A stretch of 7,557 bases of DNA from an uncultured Bacteroidales bacterium. Lineage in GTDB: Bacteria; Bacteroidota; Bacteroidia; Bacteroidales; WCHB1-69. A program made the translations under genes and the position numbers. The notes under the pieces were generated by a model. It saw nothing but the letters and a program-made list of their open reading frames with translations. It was not told the DNA's origin and made no database searches. Each line of letters starts with the position of its first letter. The first letter of the stretch is position 1. The stretch spans positions 1 through 7,557 of the forward strand of contig ONXT01000034.1 of assembly GCA_900321845.1 (NCBI GenBank), written 5' to 3'. Below are positions 5,151 to 7,557 of the stretch, piece after piece.

Positions 5151-6572
5151 TTATTTTTCCTTTCTCATGCTGGAGGAGAGGATGCCAAGTTGTTCGCGGT
5201 ACTTGGCTACGGTGCGGCGAGAAATCGGATAGCCGTTTTGTTCAAGCTTTTCCGCCAGTTTCTCATCGGAAAGCGGATGCGCTTTGTCCTCGTTTTCAAC
5301 CAGCTCACGCAGGCGTTCCTTCACGGCGGCGGAGGCAATGTCGCCCTCTTCGTCCACCGCTTCCGTGAAAAGGGATTTCAAGGGAAGCACACCGAATTCC
5401 GTCTGGACATTTCGGGTGGAAACGACGCGCGAAACGGTAGATGCATCCATTTTGACTTTTTCCGCGATATTGCGCTGAACCATCGGACGGAGCGTTCCAC
5501 GGTCTCCCGTCAGGAAAAACTGCCTCTGCTGGTTCATTATCTCTTTCATTACCAAGTACATCGTGCGGTCTCGCTCCGACAACGACTTGATAAAGATGGC
5601 CGCATCGCTGATGCTGTCCTGCACGAAAGACAACGCCTCCTTGTCTTTTTCGGCACGCATGCTTTCCAATAATTTCTGGTACTGCTCGCTCACCCGAAGA
5701 CGCGGTTTGTACTCATTATTGAGCGACAAAACCAACTCGCCGTCCTCGTTAGAGACAGTGAAATCGGGGATGACGACATCCGAAGCGGAGCCCTCCCCTG
5801 GATAGGGATTCAGTCGGTGGATAATCTGCTGTACCTCAGCAAATTGTGGCTCTGTCAAATTCACACGTTTTCTAACAATGTCGAATTTCCGCTTTGTAAA
5901 GGCATCAAACTGGTTGTCAATCACCTCTATGGCTTTCGGAATCATCGGGTTTTTCGATTCCAGACGCAACTGGCGCAGCTGTATCAGCAGGCATTCCTTC
6001 AGGTCGCGAGCACAGATTCCTGCTGGAGAGAGGCGCTGGATGACATTGACAATCACCCGCTCCACATCATCAGGCTTGACCATCTGATAGAATTGCGCCA
6101 TTATATTACTGCTAATCAGCTGGTTGGAAATCCTGAGATAGCCATCGTCATCAATATTGTCAATCACATATTTGACAATGAGCTCATCACTTTCAGAAAG
6201 TTCAAACCCAGACAACTGCTGACGGAGTTTGTCGCGAAAAGAGGTGGTGGAAACGACTGGGCGCTCGTAATGCTCCGCATTTTTATCAAGCTCCTGTCGG
6301 TAATGCTGTGGTTCCCAGTTATCTTCATTCGAAGCAGGGGCATCGTCACGGCGCGCGATGTCATCAATGGTTATTTCCCTCTGATTTTCACTGTTTTCGT
6401 CGTCATCGGAAAGACTGGAATCCCACTCAAGCGCGGGATTGTCATCCACTTCACGCTGCACAACCTCGCGCAATTCCAAATTAGGCGTATCCAACAACTT
6501 GGCCAGATTCTGCTGGAGCGGAGTCAGGCGCTGCTTTTGCTGCAATTTTTGTTGCTGGGTCTGCCTTAACAT
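5151..6572 (-). CDS. rpoN: RNA polymerase sigma-54 factor RpoN
   Basis: A 473-residue sigma-54, normal length for the family. It directs RNA polymerase to -24/-12 promoters and needs an AAA+ enhancer-binding protein to open DNA. Region I is the Gln/Leu-rich N-terminus (1-50), running from MLRQTQQQKLQQKQRLTPLQ to NPALEW. An acidic region II follows (about 51-100). The core-binding region III covers about 110-300, with LSPAGICARDLKECLLIQL at 181-199 as a typical segment. The helix-turn-helix lies at about 365-402, around DASTVSRVV. The RpoN box SRRTVAKYRE at 451-460 differs from the usual ARRTVAKYRE only in its first residue. The ATG is supported because region I begins right at it. It lies 37 nt after ychF. 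No enhancer-binding protein gene is in the window, so its targets cannot be inferred here. Confidence 0.97.
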   Translation of the reverse strand: MLRQTQQQKLQQKQRLTPLQQNLAKLLDTPNLELREVVQREVDDNPALEWDSSLSDDDENSENQREITIDDIARRDDAPASNEDNWEPQHYRQELDKNAEHYERPVVSTTSFRDKLRQQLSGFELSESDELIVKYVIDNIDDDGYLRISNQLISSNIMAQFYQMVKPDDVERVIVNVIQRLSPAGICARDLKECLLIQLRQLRLESKNPMIPKAIEVIDNQFDAFTKRKFDIVRKRVNLTEPQFAEVQQIIHRLNPYPGEGSASDVVIPDFTVSNEDGELVLSLNNEYKPRLRVSEQYQKLLESMRAEKDKEALSFVQDSISDAAIFIKSLSERDRTMYLVMKEIMNQQRQFFLTGDRGTLRPMVQRNIAEKVKMDASTVSRVVSTRNVQTEFGVLPLKSLFTEAVDEEGDIASAAVKERLRELVENEDKAHPLSDEKLAEKLEQNGYPISRRTVAKYREQLGILSSSMRKEK

Positions 6573-6578
6573 AACGAG

Positions 6579-6619
6579 GAGCTATGAGCTATACATTATT
6601 CCCGATTCATTATACATTA
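6579..6619. repeat. Short direct repeats in the ychF-rpoN gap
   Basis: Two tandem GAGCTAT copies (6579-6585 and 6586-6592) and two TATACATTA copies (6590-6598 and 6611-6619) occur within 41 bp. The second TATACATTA includes the ychF stop codon. This looks like the degenerate tandem repeats found between Bacteroidetes genes. No regulatory role is evident. Confidence 0.45.
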
Positions 6620-7557
6620 AAACGTATGTGGAGGATGTCGCCGTCCTGAACCACATAGTTCTTGCCTTCAACGGCGAGTTTGCCGGCCTCCTTGCACTTG
6701 AGTTCGGAGCCGAGAGCGACGAGGTCGTCGTACTTGATGACTTCAGCGCGGATGAAGCCGCGTTCGAGGTCGCTGTGGATGACACCGGCAGCCTGCGGGG
6801 CGGTCATGCCCTCGCGGATGGTCCAAGCACGGTTCTCTTTGCCGCCAACAGTAAAGAAAGAAATGAGATTCAACAACTTATAAGCGGCGCGAATCACTTT
6901 GTTCACACCGGGCTCTTTCAGTCCTACATCCTCCAAGAAGGCCATTCTGTCGGCTTCGTCTTCCAGTTCGGCGATTTCGGACTCCAGTTTACCGGCAATC
7001 ACCAGTATCTCGCAGTCTTGGTCTTTCAATGCCTCGCGAACCGCAGCCACGTAAGGGTTGTTCTCCAACGCATCGTCATTGACATTGCACACGAACAACA
7101 CCGGCTTGTCGGTGAGCAACATCATGTCGGCCACCACCGCTTTCTCCTCGTCAGTTGCATTCAAAGTGCGGACATTCTGGAAATTCTCGAGGTGGTTTTT
7201 GTATTTGATCAGTGCTTCGTAATCGCGTTTGGCGTTCTTGTCGCCGATTTTCGCGGCCTTTTCCACTTTCTGCAATTTGCGGTTGATCTGTTCCAAGTCC
7301 TTGACCTGCAGTTCGAATTCCACGATTTCGATGTCGCGGACGGGATCAACGGAGCCCTCCACGTGAGGAAGGTTGGGGTTGTCGAAGCAACGGAGCACGT
7401 GAATCAGCGCGTCGCACTGACGGATGTCGGCGAGGAAAGCGTTGCCGATGCCCTCGCCCTGACTGGCTCCTTTGGCCAAGCCCGGCACATCCACCACGTC
7501 CACCGTGGCGTAAATCAACTTGTCGGCCTGAATGAAGGTGTTGATTTTGGCCAGCCG
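6610..7557 (-). CDS. ychF: YchF/OLA1-family P-loop NTPase (N-terminus outside window)
   Basis: The frame is open to the window edge, giving 315 residues; about 50 residues with the P-loop (G1) and G2 are missing, judging by the usual length of about 365. YchF is an Obg-related protein that binds ribosomes and, unlike most relatives, prefers ATP. Visible parts are the G3 motif with the family signature DVPGLAKGASQGEGIGN (22-38 of the fragment), VLRCF (54-58), a helical coiled-coil insertion rich in Lys and Glu (about 75-130), the G4 position FVCNVNDDALENNPY (155-169), and a C-terminal TGS domain (about 230-315) with RAWTIREGMTAPQAAG and the ending HIRFNV. At G4 this protein has NVND where YchF proteins usually have NxxE. 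It is the most upstream gene of the row and may be cotranscribed with rpoN. Confidence 0.95.
   Translation of the reverse strand, partial: RLAKINTFIQADKLIYATVDVVDVPGLAKGASQGEGIGNAFLADIRQCDALIHVLRCFDNPNLPHVEGSVDPVRDIEIVEFELQVKDLEQINRKLQKVEKAAKIGDKNAKRDYEALIKYKNHLENFQNVRTLNATDEEKAVVADMMLLTDKPVLFVCNVNDDALENNPYVAAVREALKDQDCEILVIAGKLESEIAELEDEADRMAFLEDVGLKEPGVNKVIRAAYKLLNLISFFTVGGKENRAWTIREGMTAPQAAGVIHSDLERGFIRAEVIKYDDLVALGSELKCKEAGKLAVEGKNYVVQDGDILHIRFNV

Noticed and set aside
5817..6569. 250-codon open frame on the plus strand
   Set aside because: It is antisense to the N-terminal half of rpoN and looks like a shadow of its codon pattern.
6610..7518. YchF starting at the TTG at 7518
   Set aside because: The frame stays open to 7557 and the upstream residues RLAKINTFIQADK continue the YchF family alignment, so the TTG is an internal Leu codon and the gene is cut by the window edge.

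Overview
The window looks like a chromosomal piece from a member of the Bacteroidota, probably order Bacteroidales. The reasons are promoter-like boxes matching the Bacteroidetes -7 consensus TAnnTTTG, start codons with little or no Shine-Dalgarno sequence, exported proteins with 'A|Q' signal cleavage sites, a PKD-type lipoprotein and an outer-membrane barrel protein, and a Bacteroidetes-style RpoN. The species cannot be named from this sequence. All real genes lie on the minus strand, so transcription runs from high to low coordinates. No tRNA, rRNA, CRISPR array or insertion sequence was seen.

Region A (7557 down to 2409) is a compact housekeeping and metabolic gene row with short gaps of 37, 71 and 13 nt. 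In transcription order it holds ychF (translation-associated P-loop NTPase, cut by the window edge), rpoN (sigma-54), an M20-family metallo-dipeptidase, and an acetyl-CoA hydrolase/4-hydroxybutyrate-type CoA-transferase. No clear intrinsic terminator separates them. The last two fit peptide or amino-acid fermentation: dipeptide hydrolysis, then short-chain acyl-CoA to acid conversion.

Region B (2408 to 2035) is a 374-bp AT-rich gap. It holds two palindromes, two candidate Bacteroidetes promoters facing the downstream operon, and a striking hairpin of about 112 nt (2090-2201) that starts almost exactly at the predicted transcription start. The hairpin contains an 18-codon mini-ORF whose start codon pairs with its own stop region. 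A second 17-codon mini-ORF overlaps the next gene's start as ATGA. This leader, possibly a small RNA, is the least explained part of the window.

Region C (2034 to 1) is an apparent three-gene cell-envelope operon with gaps of 18 and 29 nt. It encodes an exported small protein with one membrane segment, a DUF1566/fibrobacter-type domain joined by a Pro/Gln linker to a Tyr-rich outer-membrane barrel, and a PKD-like lipoprotein cut by the window start. Its function is unknown. The common envelope destination and the elaborate leader suggest a regulated surface or periplasmic assembly.
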